Source of the DNA: Ampelomyces quisqualis
Lineage: Eukaryota; Ascomycota; Dothideomycetes; Pleosporales; Phaeosphaeriaceae
Length of the DNA: 64,000 bases
NCBI GenBank assembly: GCA_018398575.1
Contig: JAGTXZ010000011.1
Span: forward strand, 1,674,001 to 1,738,000
Direction of reading: 5' to 3'
Shown here: positions 33,952 through 45,439 of the stretch, piece by piece
Numbering within the stretch: position 1 is the first letter of the stretch
Layout: each line of letters begins with the position of its first letter
The notes under the pieces: generated by a model
Databases searched by the model: none
Told to the model about the DNA's origin: nothing
Seen by the model: only the letters and a program-made list of their open reading frames with translations
Position numbers and translations under genes: made by a program

Positions 33952-34482
33952 TTACACCATCTCCACGAAACAGTATTGCCATGCCGTGCACGTCAATAGA
34001 CCAAGAAGCAAGTCTACACTCTTCTTGCCACCTACCACTAGCCGCTGAGCTATCGCTCCTCGTAGCATTTTACACATTTTGATTTGCCGAGAGTGTGATT
34101 TGTTACATGTGATCTTCATTTCAAAAGCCAGGAGCGGCTTGTCACTGTGCAGTTGGTCGGAAGTGAGCATCAAAGGCAGATGAATGAACGGAAGATATGG
34201 TAAGTGAAGCTGCCGAATTTTTTTTAGTTCTTCATCCGCCAGTGTATCGTCGGCGTCTAACGACGGCTCAAAGTCAGCCTGCTGCGGCGAGTACTCAGGC
34301 GAGCAAGGCATGATGATGGCTTGCTGCTCTGTGTTCAGATCATTCGGCGATCTCGCTTTCTGGGTCTTTGGCAAAGGGACGAGATTGTCTAGATTATCTT
34401 CTAGCTGCGCCCTTTTCGAGGCTGCATTCCGTTTCGTGCTTCGCTTGCGCACGGTACGGGACGGGACACACTCTTTCTCGAG
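33952..34482 (-). pseudogene. Truncated Zn2Cys6-type fungal transcription factor relic
   Basis: A 166-codon minus-strand frame contains the segment that follows the zinc cluster in many fungal regulators (LEKECVPS, then basic KRSTKRN and RAQLEDNLDNLV), the conserved block PYLPFIHLP, and GGKKSVDLLLGLLTCTAWQYC. It starts right after a plausible 3' splice site (attacag, 34485-34483), but the upstream sequence does not encode an intact six-Cys cluster. The frame stops at 33952, where the family normally continues for several hundred residues. The transporter relic begins about 60 bp further on in the same orientation, so a deletion fused the two remnants. It could not work as a DNA-binding regulator. 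Confidence 0.7.
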
Positions 34483-34960
34483 TCTGTAATATCTTGAAGA
34501 GTGTTAGATTTCCTGACGACCATATGCTAATAGAACTCAAAATAGGAGTAGCTATAGATGTTCTAACCTGTCACACGTGCTATCGTCCCGCAGCATGCAT
34601 CGAGACTTAGCTATGATGCAGGGTAATCAGGCTTTGATCGTATGGTGCGGGCATTTTCCCAACCCCGGTGCTCTGCATCATTGAGCCTAGTGTACAAGAA
34701 GAGGTCCGAAGTGAAGAGCGCGTAGGGTGATATGAGAGCCCGGACTCCACAGTGCCACTTCTTCAATCATTGTTATCCGCAGCGAAATCCATTCTCTCAA
34801 TTCCGGCGGCATCAGGGCAAGGAGCAGATAATGACGCTGTGGTTCGCTCACTTATTAGCCCCTGTCTCACGGTGTCAGGAAGCATCCTTTTCGCGAGTCG
34901 TATCTATGGCATGAGCTGTTGAGGGAATTAATTGTGAGATGCATTATGCTCTTCACTATA
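34483..34960. other. Intergenic region
   Basis: About 480 bp between the regulator relic and the receptor gene's 3' end. Contains the degenerate upstream part of the regulator (possible first exon remnant, 34490-34640); otherwise nothing seen. Confidence 0.4.
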
Positions 34961-36285
34961 CTATCCGAAGGGTGTTAGTTGCGCAGAAGAGTGCACCTCG
35001 ACTTGCGCAACGCGGGGACTTGGGGCGCGACCCGTATCTGTATCAAAAAATGACAAGAAGGATTTACTGGGCGCATTGACCGTTTCGTTCAAGGCAATGT
35101 AGCTGTCGCTACTCTCTTTGCGACTCAGCCTGTCCATCTGCACATCGAGCTCGCTGGCCTGAACGTAGCGCGACCGCCGAGCATGGGCTACGATGACCTC
35201 TTGCGTAACGAATATCTCCGTCCACTTCGCCATAACACTCGGCCAGAATATGGGCATCGAAGCGGACATGATGGCGAAGTCAACTTCCAGGCAGGAAAAG
35301 AGCCAAACTTCTGGCATCCACCATGTGAAGTCGTACAACGTGACGGTATTGTTGTACTTGACACCACTCCACAATCGGAGAATGGCCATTAAGATGACAC
35401 TACGAGACGTCAGCGATGCACAACAACTATCGGGGTCGTGTGCGGCACTTACATCGAACCGAACGCAAACAAGCCAGTCATTGCAAATACTTGCTTCCTC
35501 TTTAAATCTGGCTTGAAATACTCCGTGAGGGGTAAAAGGAATATGGCGATGTCAAGAACCATGTTGGAGCCAGAGAATGCAAACAGAGTGTTCTTCGCTT
35601 CGTCGACAGTACGGTATCCAAATCCGTAACACCTGGCTGGGGGAATCATTTTCTTGTCCCAGAAACCCGACACTGGAAAGCAAGGAAACCAAGCCATAAA
35701 AGTGAATACGATGCCCCACGATACTACTATTGTGAGCAAGATCCACGTTGCGACGCGGCGATAGCCTTCGCGGAAGAGTCTCAGATACTGGAACAACAGA
35801 GAGAGCTTGACGCAGACGGTCGTCATGATGTAGGTACCATTCGCGATGTAAAACCAGATCATGGTCCGCTCAAGATTGTAGAAAATGTAGATGATGTGTT
35901 TTCCCATTCCTTCTCTGAGACCTTGTGATTGTCAGGGCTATGATATTGATAGCTTTGCTCGAGTCCAACTCACCTGCGTAGAATGCGACGAGCGCAATAA
36001 GCTTGAAAATCAAGGCAAAGACAATGGTCAGATCGTCAATACCCGGCTGGCGAACCACCCGAAGACGCGTGTGTAGCCGTAGGCCTACGGCAACCCAACA
36101 CAGGATCTGTCCTTGTAAGTATTCGAAGACTTGCTGGCACACATGAGAATTATGCTGACATTGAACGGTAGTGTCACACCGTAAATTGTTGCGTGACGAT
36201 TTCCCAGAGGCACGTCGTTTGGATCCGGAGGATCCGCCATCATCTGCGTAATGTAGGGAATGAACTCGGCCATCGCGGTGCCCAT
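34961..36285 (-). CDS. PTH11-like rhodopsin-domain integral membrane protein
   Basis: Seven-helix fungal membrane protein of the Fung_rhodopsin/PTH11 superfamily; some members sense surfaces or nutrients. Four exons: 36285-36160, 36106-35974, 35921-35453, 35399-34961. All joins keep phase and give 388 residues. Introns are 53, 52 and 53 bp; the first has a weak donor (gtcagc). Family signatures: GVTLPFN-ILCWVAVGLRLHTRLRVVRQPGIDDLTIVFAL (helices 1-2), GMGKHI, KLSLLFQYLRLF (helix 4), WFPCFPVSGFWDK with conserved Cys and Trp, the DEAKNTLFAFSGSNMVLDIAIFLLPL region, and a cytoplasmic tail. No CFEM domain. An alternative start is 36273. It sits beside the transporter and regulator relics, which suggests a former accessory locus, but this gene looks intact. 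Confidence 0.8.
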
Positions 36286-39027
36286 TTTGATTGTGATGAA
36301 CAAATCTGATGCGATAATGAAGCGCAATAGGCACAGAGAGGCATTCAATGGTACAAATTGGATGTCATCTCCTTAAGAAAGGCGACTGCATCGCCTAGCA
36401 CCCGCCCCACGAGGCAAGCGGAGCTGGTAGTCAAAGCATGCTATCTCAACACGCACAGTGATCGACACAGTAGTCTCTGTGCTTTTTGACATGCAGGCGT
36501 TGATTCCCAAACACTGGAGTACCAGATCGATCGTCTAAGCTGCTGCCCGGTATCGCGCGGCCGAAGCTCCGTTAGAGTCTGGAATATCCACAGAAGCGAC
36601 TTGGAGAGCACTATGGCTGCGCTGCGGCTGAAATTCGACTAGTGCGACGCCCGCCACAAACTTTGTGTAATAATCGGATGGCAAAGAAGCGAAGACGGCT
36701 CACGGTTGATTCTTAGTTCTGGAAAGTGTACCCAGTGGTAATCATTAGTGTCTTTGAACATCATCACTTGACAGGACCAAGCGGTTCGTCGGACAAAGAC
36801 CTTGAAACGCACGGTCAAACTCTCCAAAGGTACAGACGCGGGTTCGGATATCAGCGTCTGTAAATCGGTAAGGGTCTTCTGAAGGGACCTGGCGCAGTAT
36901 GCCCCAACGGTGACGTGAATTGTGCTGGACGACCGAACACCATAATCAAGCAAGGCTGAGGTGCGGGTAACAATAATGGCAGTCCGAAACTTCACAACTA
37001 GCCTTCGCTGGCGGTACTTCGGCCGCTAGACTAGCACAACTCTCTCGCGCGCATCTCTACGGAGTACGGTAGTTCAATGACCAGCGGCTCTGATCATCTA
37101 CAGCCATTCTACTCGGTTCGGAGGTTTGGGCAGGAACTTTGGGAGTCATGTACGGGACCCCAAGTTGGCGAGACCAGTAGAAGCTGCGCAGCGATTTGAA
37201 AAGTGGGCAGCTGTCCAATCGTCTTATGTGGCAAATAGACTTTTCGTTCACGATTTACCTGGGCGCTTGAGTTTAAAGTGCCTACCGGCGGAACCTTAAC
37301 AGGAATGCGCGCTACTATCGGGGCAAGCTCGAGGCGTGGCTGGAAGCACAGTAAAAATCCCGTTACTATGAGGCAAGTTCTCCGGTAATGTAAACTATCT
37401 TGTTCCAACAAGACACTTCCTAGGTGGTAGGCAATAGCAATCTAGGAATCTAGCTAAAATCTTTCACTTGTCAGCCCTCTCACCCATGGTAGCGTCGTAA
37501 GGAAAAGCTAACAGTATTCTTGCAGGTCTAACTATCCTTATTCCGTTGCAAAACATCCTTGTATAGGGTACATCCTTATCGACGAGGATCGTTATAAGGG
37601 AGCTTCTACTGTACTCCCATGAACGTGTTTTGATTGGTATGCTGAGCGAAGAGGATTCACTTGAAGACGGCGGTCGCACAGTCAACGTCCATAACAGGAT
37701 TCGTACATGCTCTTTTCGATTCTGCACGTGCGCACACCCCGATTCGCACAATCTCTTAAGCTGAAACTTGTGCTGAGGATCCAGGACATCTATTAAGTCC
37801 AGATCCGGTGCAATGAAGGTTGAGGTTGAAGTTGTGTGTAGAATTGCAGAGTATGTAAGGTCGTGTCGACATCAAAGAGCCCAACATATCACTTCTCTGC
37901 CTCTAGCGCCAGCGGTAACACGGAATTTAAACTGTCAACTTGACGCAACAATGCTAAACCTCAGCCTCCTAATTTGGGACTATTTTTTTTCTAGAAAGGT
38001 AGAGTGTGCTTTGACAGCGTATAAAAAGTCTTGTGCCAAGTCTTTCCAGTGCAAAAAATACGTTTCTGTAGTGATTCAGCGTCGTACCCTACGTCAGCTT
38101 AAATTCGGTGTTACCGCTGGCGCTAGAGCCTGCCACCTCAAGCTTCTTACCTGACCGATCGCGAAACCTTACTGAACCTGGTGCAGGATCGACCGGCGAT
38201 TATAATGATCCAAAATTCGACAGGACCCGACTACGCTCGAGTGATCCCACAAGCAGTCGGGTATGCCGCATCTGGGCTAATGCACTATCGAGGCTAGGGT
38301 TGCCTCAGCATCTTGGTTTCCTAGAAGCATCGAGACCGATGGAACGCCTTCGCACTTCAATCTGTCGATGGTTATTTATTTGTTAGCTGTGGTGATAGTC
38401 GGTGTCAACACGTGCGCTGACACAGTACTGGTAGGTATCTAAGTGAAGGTAGGTTTGCTCGACATAAAGCCTGATCGATGAAGACTTATCTGGTTTCCGG
38501 AATGGAGACTGGCTGCTTTCTCACCGTAACGTTACCAGCGCTGCTCTTCACGATATATTGTTACCATATCGAGCAGGTCCTTCTTGTGGTGATCGCAGAG
38601 CACCTGGAGACGTCGGGAACGGATAGGCGACGACGCAACGAGCTCATTGAAGATAAATATAGCGCACACGACCGAGTTGTCGTCAGAGACGGCATACACA
38701 TCGTGTCGCCCAAAGGAGCTTAGCGGGAGACTGCTAGCGATAGCCAAGCGTCATCGTTCTTGACCCCGGCCCGGACTGTCAGCATAGCCGCCATGTGAGG
38801 GCGTAATCGGGAGGGAGTCTCTGCAGGAATGATGAATCTGAGAGAGACACGCGTCCCACCCATATCCTAGCCCTGGTCCCTTAAAACACTGGTTTCCCGA
38901 CCGCGCCGCTGGATTTGGCTGTGACAGACTTCCTGCCAAGCTTCAACTTGCACACCAAGCATTGACTTGCAAAGCTTCGGCCTTCACTCGTTATCCGAGC
39001 GTCACTTGCCACCGCGCAACTTGAAGC
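36286..39027. other. Gene-poor region, 2.7 kb
   Basis: No gene supported. Frames of 60-118 codons (for example minus 36639-36995 and minus 37109-37411) have no recognisable domain. Stops are frequent in all frames and the sequence is AT-richer by eye than neighbouring coding DNA. Possibly decayed accessory DNA. The last about 200 bp form the leader of the GH72 gene. Confidence 0.5.
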
Positions 39028-40712
39028 ATGAAGGCTCCCGGAACGTGGGTGTGCGCTGCAGCCGCACTCGCCGGCGGGGCCACAGCCGCGAGCTACGACG
39101 AGATCCCAGAGATCGAGGTCTACGGCCAGCACTTCTTCTACACAAACAATGGCTCTCAGTTGTGTGTTTGCCACTCTGAAGCATGCGTGGCAAGAGCTGA
39201 CAGGGTCGCAGCCTCCTAAAAGGTGTCGCCTACCAGCAAAACTACCAGCCCAATGGCACGACCAGCTCGACAGCTACATACACGGACCCACTCGCCGACG
39301 GCAATGCTTGCGAGCGCGACATTCCGCTGCTCAAGCAGATATTCACCAATGTGATCCGCGTTTACGCCATCGACCCTACCAAGAACCACGACGATTGCAT
39401 GGCACGACTGGCGAGTGCGGGCATCTACGTGCTTGCCGACCTTGGCGAACCCAAGACGTCGATCATCTCGGACGACCCCGAGTGGGATGTCACACTGTTC
39501 CAGCGATACACTGGCGTCATTGATGCTCTCTCCAAGTACAAGAACGTCATCGGTTTCTTCGCCGGAAACGAGAATGTAAGCGCAAACAACCAGACGTCAG
39601 CAGCGGCTTTTGTAAAAGCAGCAGTTCGCGATACCAAGGCGTACATCATCAACCAGAATTATCGCAAGACTCTAGGAGTCGGCTACGCGACCGCTGATGT
39701 GCCGAGTCGCAACGAGCTCGCACACTACTTTGCCTGCCAGCCTGGCGATCAAGGCAACAAGACCTCGATTGACTTCTGGGGATACAACGTCTACTCATGG
39801 TGCGGCGACAGCAACTATGCGGCGTCTTCGTACGGCGAGCGCGTGCAGTTTTTCTCAGATTACCCTGTGCCCGTCTTCTTTGCTGAATACGGCTGCATCA
39901 CGGGTCTCTCCGATCCCACCACCCGTCCGTTCACCGAGGTCGAGGTTCTTTACGGAAACATGACCAATGTGTTTTCTGGTGGAATTGTCTACGAGTGGTT
40001 CATGGGTGAGAACGACTACGGTCTTGTCTCCCTTGTCAACAGTGCAACCGTCTCACCATACCCGGACTTTACATCGCTGCAAAGCGAGTTGGCCAAGGTT
40101 ACGCCGAGCCTGACCCAGCGCAGTGCCTACACTCCTTCCAACTCGGCTCCAGCATGTCCCACGGTCAACACGTCGTGGAGGGCACAGGCATCACCGCTTC
40201 CCCCTCCTGTCAACCCTCAACTCTGCCAGTGCATGGTAGCGGGTCTGCAATGCAACATCAAGTCCACTGATGAAGAAGAGTATAAAGACACTTTTGACTA
40301 TATTTGCGCCGCCAGCAAGAACTTTTGCACGGGCATCGCGCGCAACGCTACAACCGGAGACTTTGGCGGATACTCAGGCTGTGACCCCAAGGACCAGCTT
40401 GCGTTTGTGGCAAACCAGTACTACCTTGGCAACAATCGGCGCAGCGATGCCTGCAGCTTTGGCGGCAAAGCCACTGTCCAGAGTGCTCAGACTGCGAGCA
40501 GTTGTGCACCTTTGCTCTCTGCCATCGGATCCAATGGAAGCGGTGTACCGCCCACGGCAACAGGACGCGGCGGTGGTGCAGCTGCAAGTTCGTCATCCAA
40601 GGGCGCGGCTGCGGGTACGTACAGCCCGGCTTTCTTCGCACACGGGGGGCTTGTTATGAGTGCGTGGGTTGCAGTCGCAGCAGGCAGCTTGATTGGTATG
40701 ATCATGCTGTAA
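39028..40712 (+). CDS. GPI-anchored 1,3-beta-glucanosyltransferase (GH72, Gas/Gel type, with X8/CBM43)
   Basis: Elongates and remodels beta-1,3-glucan at the plasma membrane and wall. Two exons, 39028-39161 and 39212-40712, with a 50-bp intron (gtgtgt ... gctgac ... cgcag). The join reads NGSQ-FLLKGVAYQ, the conserved GH72 entry sequence, and the product is 544 residues. Signal peptide residues 1-20. The acid/base Glu is in GFFAGNE (about residue 165) and the nucleophile in FFAEYG (about 270). A second domain from about residue 350 (CQCMVAGLQCN ... CGG-like Cys pattern ... YSGC) is the Cys-rich X8/CBM43 module, placing it with Gas1/Gel4-type enzymes. A Ser/Gly/Ala-rich linker and a hydrophobic C-terminus form the GPI signal. 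It lies tail to tail with a GH17 gene. Confidence 0.95.
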
Positions 40713-41590
40713 ATGCAATTGTCCAGCGTGACTTCCATGTTTGCTTTGCTATACCACTCAGCAAGATGCTTCATTATTGGCCACAAAGGCTCTACACGTC
40801 AGACCGATCTAAGGGGGTCCTTTTTTTTGGATATCAAGTATCATAATGTGTACTACATGAATGAAAATCGCATATGCGATTTAATGTTTATCATTTCATA
40901 CCCGGAAAAGGGGGGATCCGCAGCATGTATAAATACCTGCGCCACTACTCCCAGACGAAGAGCACGTGATGCGGCGAGCAGTTCAATAGGAGCAAGTAAA
41001 AAGGATTGAGGGCTGTATTACGATCGGGGTGCGGAGGATTGCTGGTAGGCAAGAAGTGAGGGAATGGGAGTTTGGAGAGTTGGACGAGGGGTGTGAGTAT
41101 TGTTGTGTTTTGGAGTGTACTTGGATGAGGTCGACGGGGAGGCGGATGTGGGTGTTTGGTAGGGAAAGATGAACAAGGAAGGCTAGTAGTAGTAGGGAGA
41201 GAGTGGCTAGTGAGTAGCCTACAGGCGATGGAAAGAGGCTCAGAAATCATGACATACCATGACTCGTACAAGAGTAATTATCTGTGACGGTGGTCGTATG
41301 CGCTGGAGGATATCAAAAGTTGGCTAGCGATGCTAAACAATGTGGCGCGCTTTCCACAATGCTCACCTTTACACACTTCGTTGCTCAAAAAAGAGCCTTA
41401 TCAGAATGCAGGTATGCTTGTTGGATAATCTTTTCGTTGCTCACGGCGACACATTACATTGGACTCTGATGTGCGGCACCGTAATGCAGCCGCCAATGCA
41501 AAGAAATACCCAGTCTATTAACTCATTCAATATATTCTACACAACCTCAACACTCGACATCGTTCAAGTATCGTCTATATGCACATACAT
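40713..41590. other. Convergent intergenic region between GH72 and GH17 genes
   Basis: About 880 bp, both 3' ends. Contains an eight-T run near 40821 and purine-rich sequence 41030-41200. No gene seen. Confidence 0.5.
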
Positions 41591-42784
41591 CTACAATGCG
41601 AATGCAGCCAAGGCAAACACAATGGACAGAGCCATGGCCATCGAGTTGACAATGGTCACGGAGGATCCAGGGGCGTTGCCGGTTGCCTGAGCGGGCGTAG
41701 GGCCAGTCGAGCTTGGAGAGCCGCTGCCGGTGGGGCGAATAGCACCGCTGGGAGTGGCGCTCGAGGTCTGGTTGCTGCCGTCGATGGAGGAGGAGCCGTT
41801 GTTGGAAGGCTTGCTGGAAGCCAACTCGGGCCTCTTGGACGGGCAGCTCAGATCGTAGCGGGGCTTGGTGCTGAGGTTGTCGGTGATGGCGAACTTGACC
41901 TCGTTCTCTGGGTTTGCGTCCCGCAAAGTGTACCAAAAAACGTTCTTCTTACCAAAGAGCGCGCAGCCGACTTCCTTCCAGTACTTGCCGGCGTTATCGA
42001 CGGTGGCGTCAGCGGCACCAAAAGCGGGGCCAGAGTATGCCCAGCCGGTCTCGGTGATCCATACGTCCTTTCCGCCAGCAACACCTTCGGTGGCAGTGAG
42101 GGCGGAGTTGAGAAGGCTGCCTGCGTTGGAGATTTGGTTCTCGCGCTCGGCCTCGTAGAAGGGGAAAGCGTTGACAGCGAGGAAGTCTACATTGTCGATG
42201 ACTGCCTTGTTGGAAACATTGACCCAAGCAGTCCAGGTGTCTACGTGGGTGACCTTGATCTTGGCAAGAGCAGTGCCTTCGAGCTTCTTGCGCGTGTCCT
42301 TGATGAACTTGACAATCGTCTCTGCATTGTTGCCGACACCAGACTTGTTCCGGATACCGGGCTCAGACACGCGGTACAAGTCCTCGCTACCGATGGAGAT
42401 ACCGACGACGAGGTCAGTCAGCTTGGAGCCGTACTGCTTGATGGCCGACTGCAGAGCGGCAAGTTCATTGTCGATGTTGTCCGTGCCCGAGGCCCACACG
42501 CCAAGGAGAAGCTTGGTCTGGGTAGCGATGGCGGCTGGGAACGCGGCGATGGGAGTGTTCTCGGTGCCAGACTGAATGTTCGAGTACAGGCGGATGGTGG
42601 TGAAGTTGCCGGGCGCGCCCTGCAGGCCCTTTGCCGTCTTGAACTCCTTCTCAAAGTCGGCCTGGGTCTTCACCTTGCCTGTGTCGTCTGTGGCTCCGGC
42701 ATTGAAGCCAAGGATGACGCTGTCCTGCGCCATAGCGCTGCCAATGGCGGCCGCCGCAAGGGCGAGGAGGGCAGTGAAACGCAT
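41591..42784 (-). CDS. GPI-anchored glucan endo-1,3-beta-glucosidase (GH17, EglC type)
   Basis: Wall-associated hydrolase acting on beta-1,3-glucan. Single exon, 397 residues from the ATG at 42784, chosen because it starts the signal peptide MRFTALLALAAAAIGSAMAQ. GH17 landmarks are GFNAGA near the N-terminus, RLYSNIQ, LLLGVWASG, VVGISIGSED (acid/base Glu) and WITETGWAYSG (nucleophile Glu), then VFWYTLRD. After about residue 310 a Ser/Thr/Pro/Gly-rich linker is followed by a C-terminal hydrophobic tail (NSMAMALSIVFALAAFAL), the GPI signal. The mature fold lacks any carbohydrate-binding module. It matches Aspergillus EglC in architecture. Confidence 0.93.
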   Translation of the reverse strand: MRFTALLALAAAAIGSAMAQDSVILGFNAGATDDTGKVKTQADFEKEFKTAKGLQGAPGNFTTIRLYSNIQSGTENTPIAAFPAAIATQTKLLLGVWASGTDNIDNELAALQSAIKQYGSKLTDLVVGISIGSEDLYRVSEPGIRNKSGVGNNAETIVKFIKDTRKKLEGTALAKIKVTHVDTWTAWVNVSNKAVIDNVDFLAVNAFPFYEAERENQISNAGSLLNSALTATEGVAGGKDVWITETGWAYSGPAFGAADATVDNAGKYWKEVGCALFGKKNVFWYTLRDANPENEVKFAITDNLSTKPRYDLSCPSKRPELASSKPSNNGSSSIDGSNQTSSATPSGAIRPTGSGSPSSTGPTPAQATGNAPGSSVTIVNSMAMALSIVFALAAFAL

Positions 42785-43521
42785 GTTGGGTGAAAAGTGG
42801 GTTGAGGGAGTGACTGAGGGAAGCAACAGAGATAACAAGTATTAAGAAGAAGGGGTAAAGAGTGTGGAAGTGAGAGCTATCACAATGAGGCAGTGAGAGA
42901 GAAGGAGAGGTCACGTCGGCCAACGCGATGCTGACCGCAGGACCAGGCCATGACCAACGGCCTGGCGGCACGTGAATTCATTGCGAGCATGGGGTGCGGG
43001 CCCAGCTCATTGGTTGCAGATGACGCAGCGCTACCCCTGTCTTGTGCTTCGCTCAGCCTCAGAGTCCCACCTGAAACGGCGCCTCGGCCCCTGTTTTATC
43101 ATGCGCATCACTTCTGTGGCTCATGATTAGATACCATCAGGACGATCAACCGTTGCTCTCAATCTTGCTACAGGCTTCAATTCGACAGCGACATTCCGTG
43201 CAGAGCGTGTGAAATGTTGGTACAATGTAAACATTCTCAGCGCGCCACCTTGTGCCACCACGCACAGGCTCCGAAACCCACGCCTCAACAGCCAACCGAG
43301 CCAATGTTTTCGCGAGTCGCTATACGAAGCCCCGATGCATCGATGCATTCCCGTATTGACCTGTATTTGCCGCGACTTTCGAACAAGAATCGTAGTGTCC
43401 TAGTCCATTATTGGCTCATGCTGACCACTACCGCTCTGGTCCTCATCACTGCTTTCTTCTGCTCAGCTCCTAACATCAGGCACGTGTAATAAGATGGCGT
43501 GACAAGAAACCTTGCGCTCGT
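42785..43521. other. Intergenic region upstream of GH17 gene
   Basis: About 740 bp: promoter of the GH17 gene and 3' end of the BTB-like gene. It contains gcacgtgaa (about 42969-42977). No gene supported. Confidence 0.5.
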
Positions 43522-44889
43522 TCAACGTCCAAGTACCGAGTATTGTGTAGCGTTCGCGCCACGTGCGCCTGACGTTCCACCACATTCATCCTGTTCATTT
43601 CCCAAGAGCTGCACCTCATTCCCGGAGTGCTGTTGCGAATCGTTCCGGGGCCGAAAACTTGGTGAGAAAAGATCGTACACGCTATCGTCGTCCGACGATT
43701 CTGCTTCTGCTTCCAACCGCGACCGTCTGCGTTGCTGGCTAGGGCTGTCGGCCGTAAAGGGTGCACGAGCATGTGGTACCGACATGGACGTCGACCGGCT
43801 GTGGGGTTGATGTGTGCGGCGATTGGGTTGCTCGAAAGTAATTGTGCGAGAGATGGCTCGGTCGTGGTTGCTTGGCTGCCCTAGATTGGCCGGCAATGAG
43901 AGGCGAGGTCGATGTCCTCGGTAGGCTACCGTTGACGGCGGTGTGATTGTGGCGGCAGACAAAACCGTCGACATCGATGATACTGACCGATCAAGCGCTG
44001 GTCTAGGTTGAGAGGATGCAGTAGATGTACGTGTCGGCAAGCTTGGTGGAAGCACCTGCAGAGTAGCTCGTAGGGTATTATCCGCACCACTAACCTTGAA
44101 GCAGTTGTCGCCATGGGCAATTCGATCGCCCACTATCCTCCACGCCGTCAGATCTTCATACCGCCGTTGCAATTCATCCGCGATATCTCTTGGCAACTGC
44201 TCCAGTTCCTCAGTTCGGAACGCTCCCCCATGGCACGCGAGACCAGCATGAAAGTCGATCAAGAACTTCTCACATCGCGTATAGTATCCTGTATGAATTC
44301 GGAGATAATTGAAGGGCTCTTGGGAAAGTGGCATCCGCATGCGAACTTCCAGGAACTGCCGATAGCACGCACTGAACGTGTCGATGAGCTTATTCTGCAT
44401 CTGTGGAAGCTTAAGCATCTGGCCCAGATGCCACGCTTTGACTAACTTAAGCATCATGTCGCTTCCGCCAATCAAGTCGTCAAATGGGTTGCGCGATATC
44501 CCAAGGAAAGTGTTTTGCTCGACGTATTGCAATGCTATTTCAAAGATGATTGGGTCGGTGTTGATAATGGTTGCTTCATCAGAAAGACAATCTGTCAAAA
44601 CCGAATTCGCTCGCAAGGCTGCTCTTGAAATGTGTAGTCTTCGCGTGAGCGGTGGCTTTCCTATATGAACATGGATACCTTCAGCATCAGCACTGTACAC
44701 GCTGTTAGCAAGAAGATGGTAAGAAGAATGGACTGCGTACATAGATTCGGTGGACAATCGTCGATCAGATGCTGTTGACTCGAAGAAGGTTGTGCGGATG
44801 TAGTTGAGCATGGTGACGATGTTGGGATGAGTGTGAGAAAGCACTTGACAGTAAGTATTCAAGACGAAGCTCCATGTAATGCCATTCAC
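43522..44889 (-). CDS. BTB/POZ-like protein, 455 residues
   Basis: Single exon. The N-terminal 60 residues lack a known domain. From about residue 72 (HVHIGKPPLTRRLHISRAALRANS) to 130 (EIALQYVEQNTF) the sequence follows a BTB/POZ fold of the type expanded in Dothideomycetes, then helices typical of that family (KLVKAWHLGQMLKLPQMQNKLIDTF). The last 180 residues are Ser/Arg-rich and disordered, with repeated RSxS-type sites. A second possible start is the ATG at 44811 (MLNYIRTTFFES), which would remove 26 residues. BTB proteins often act as Cullin-3 adaptors or in protein assembly; the partner is unknown. A shorter paralogue lies at 46948-47757 beyond the rhomboid gene. Confidence 0.7.
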   Translation of the reverse strand: MNGITWSFVLNTYCQVLSHTHPNIVTMLNYIRTTFFESTASDRRLSTESMYAVHSSYHLLANSVYSADAEGIHVHIGKPPLTRRLHISRAALRANSVLTDCLSDEATIINTDPIIFEIALQYVEQNTFLGISRNPFDDLIGGSDMMLKLVKAWHLGQMLKLPQMQNKLIDTFSACYRQFLEVRMRMPLSQEPFNYLRIHTGYYTRCEKFLIDFHAGLACHGGAFRTEELEQLPRDIADELQRRYEDLTAWRIVGDRIAHGDNCFKVSGADNTLRATLQVLPPSLPTRTSTASSQPRPALDRSVSSMSTVLSAATITPPSTVAYRGHRPRLSLPANLGQPSNHDRAISRTITFEQPNRRTHQPHSRSTSMSVPHARAPFTADSPSQQRRRSRLEAEAESSDDDSVYDLFSPSFRPRNDSQQHSGNEVQLLGNEQDECGGTSGARGANATQYSVLGR

Positions 44890-45439
44890 TCGTCAAACAT
44901 TGCGTGACAGCCACTCGAAGCTTGTTCACCGTATTTCTGCTCGTCTGAACAGTGAGGATACAAAACCAAGAAAGCAAAGTGGAATTTTATAGTACGTTTG
45001 CCCAGGGGCATTGGGTGGCCGTACCAGATAACAGACTGAAGCGCAAATTAGTCGTACCGAAAATTTGTAGCCCACAGCATCTCTGAAAGAATGACTGTAA
45101 ACCCTGTCATGTCCCAGTGTAGTTGTGCATCATCGTCGTCGGAGATGAAATGGTAGCTGCACACTGATGGAAGGTGGAGGTTTCCATGATGACGATTCAA
45201 GAAGCAGACCACTGAGGTCTAATGGGACAAATTGGTGTCTAATCATATTGTTCGTGTGTTTTCCGACTTCCAAGTATGTGGCACGGTACCGGAACCTGGG
45301 GAGGCGGGAGTTCGCGCAATGATAGCCGACGCTTGGACCAAACGCTAGTTTGGTAAACTACAACGGGCCGGACGCGAATGGGAAACATCGCATCATCACG
45401 TTTCCCCGTTGCACAAAAATCACCACATTTCACTACCCG
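44890..45439. promoter_or_regulatory. Divergent promoter region, BTB-like gene / rhomboid gene
   Basis: About 550 bp between the two start codons. An in-frame ATG at 45350 would extend the rhomboid N-terminus by 30 residues, without presequence character. No other element recognised. Confidence 0.45.

Noticed and set aside
36639..36995. 118-codon minus-strand frame
   Set aside because: No recognisable family; flanking sequence is full of stops.
41579..42793. 404-codon plus-strand frame opposite the GH17 gene
   Set aside because: Antisense shadow; Gly/Val/Ala-rich and without domain.
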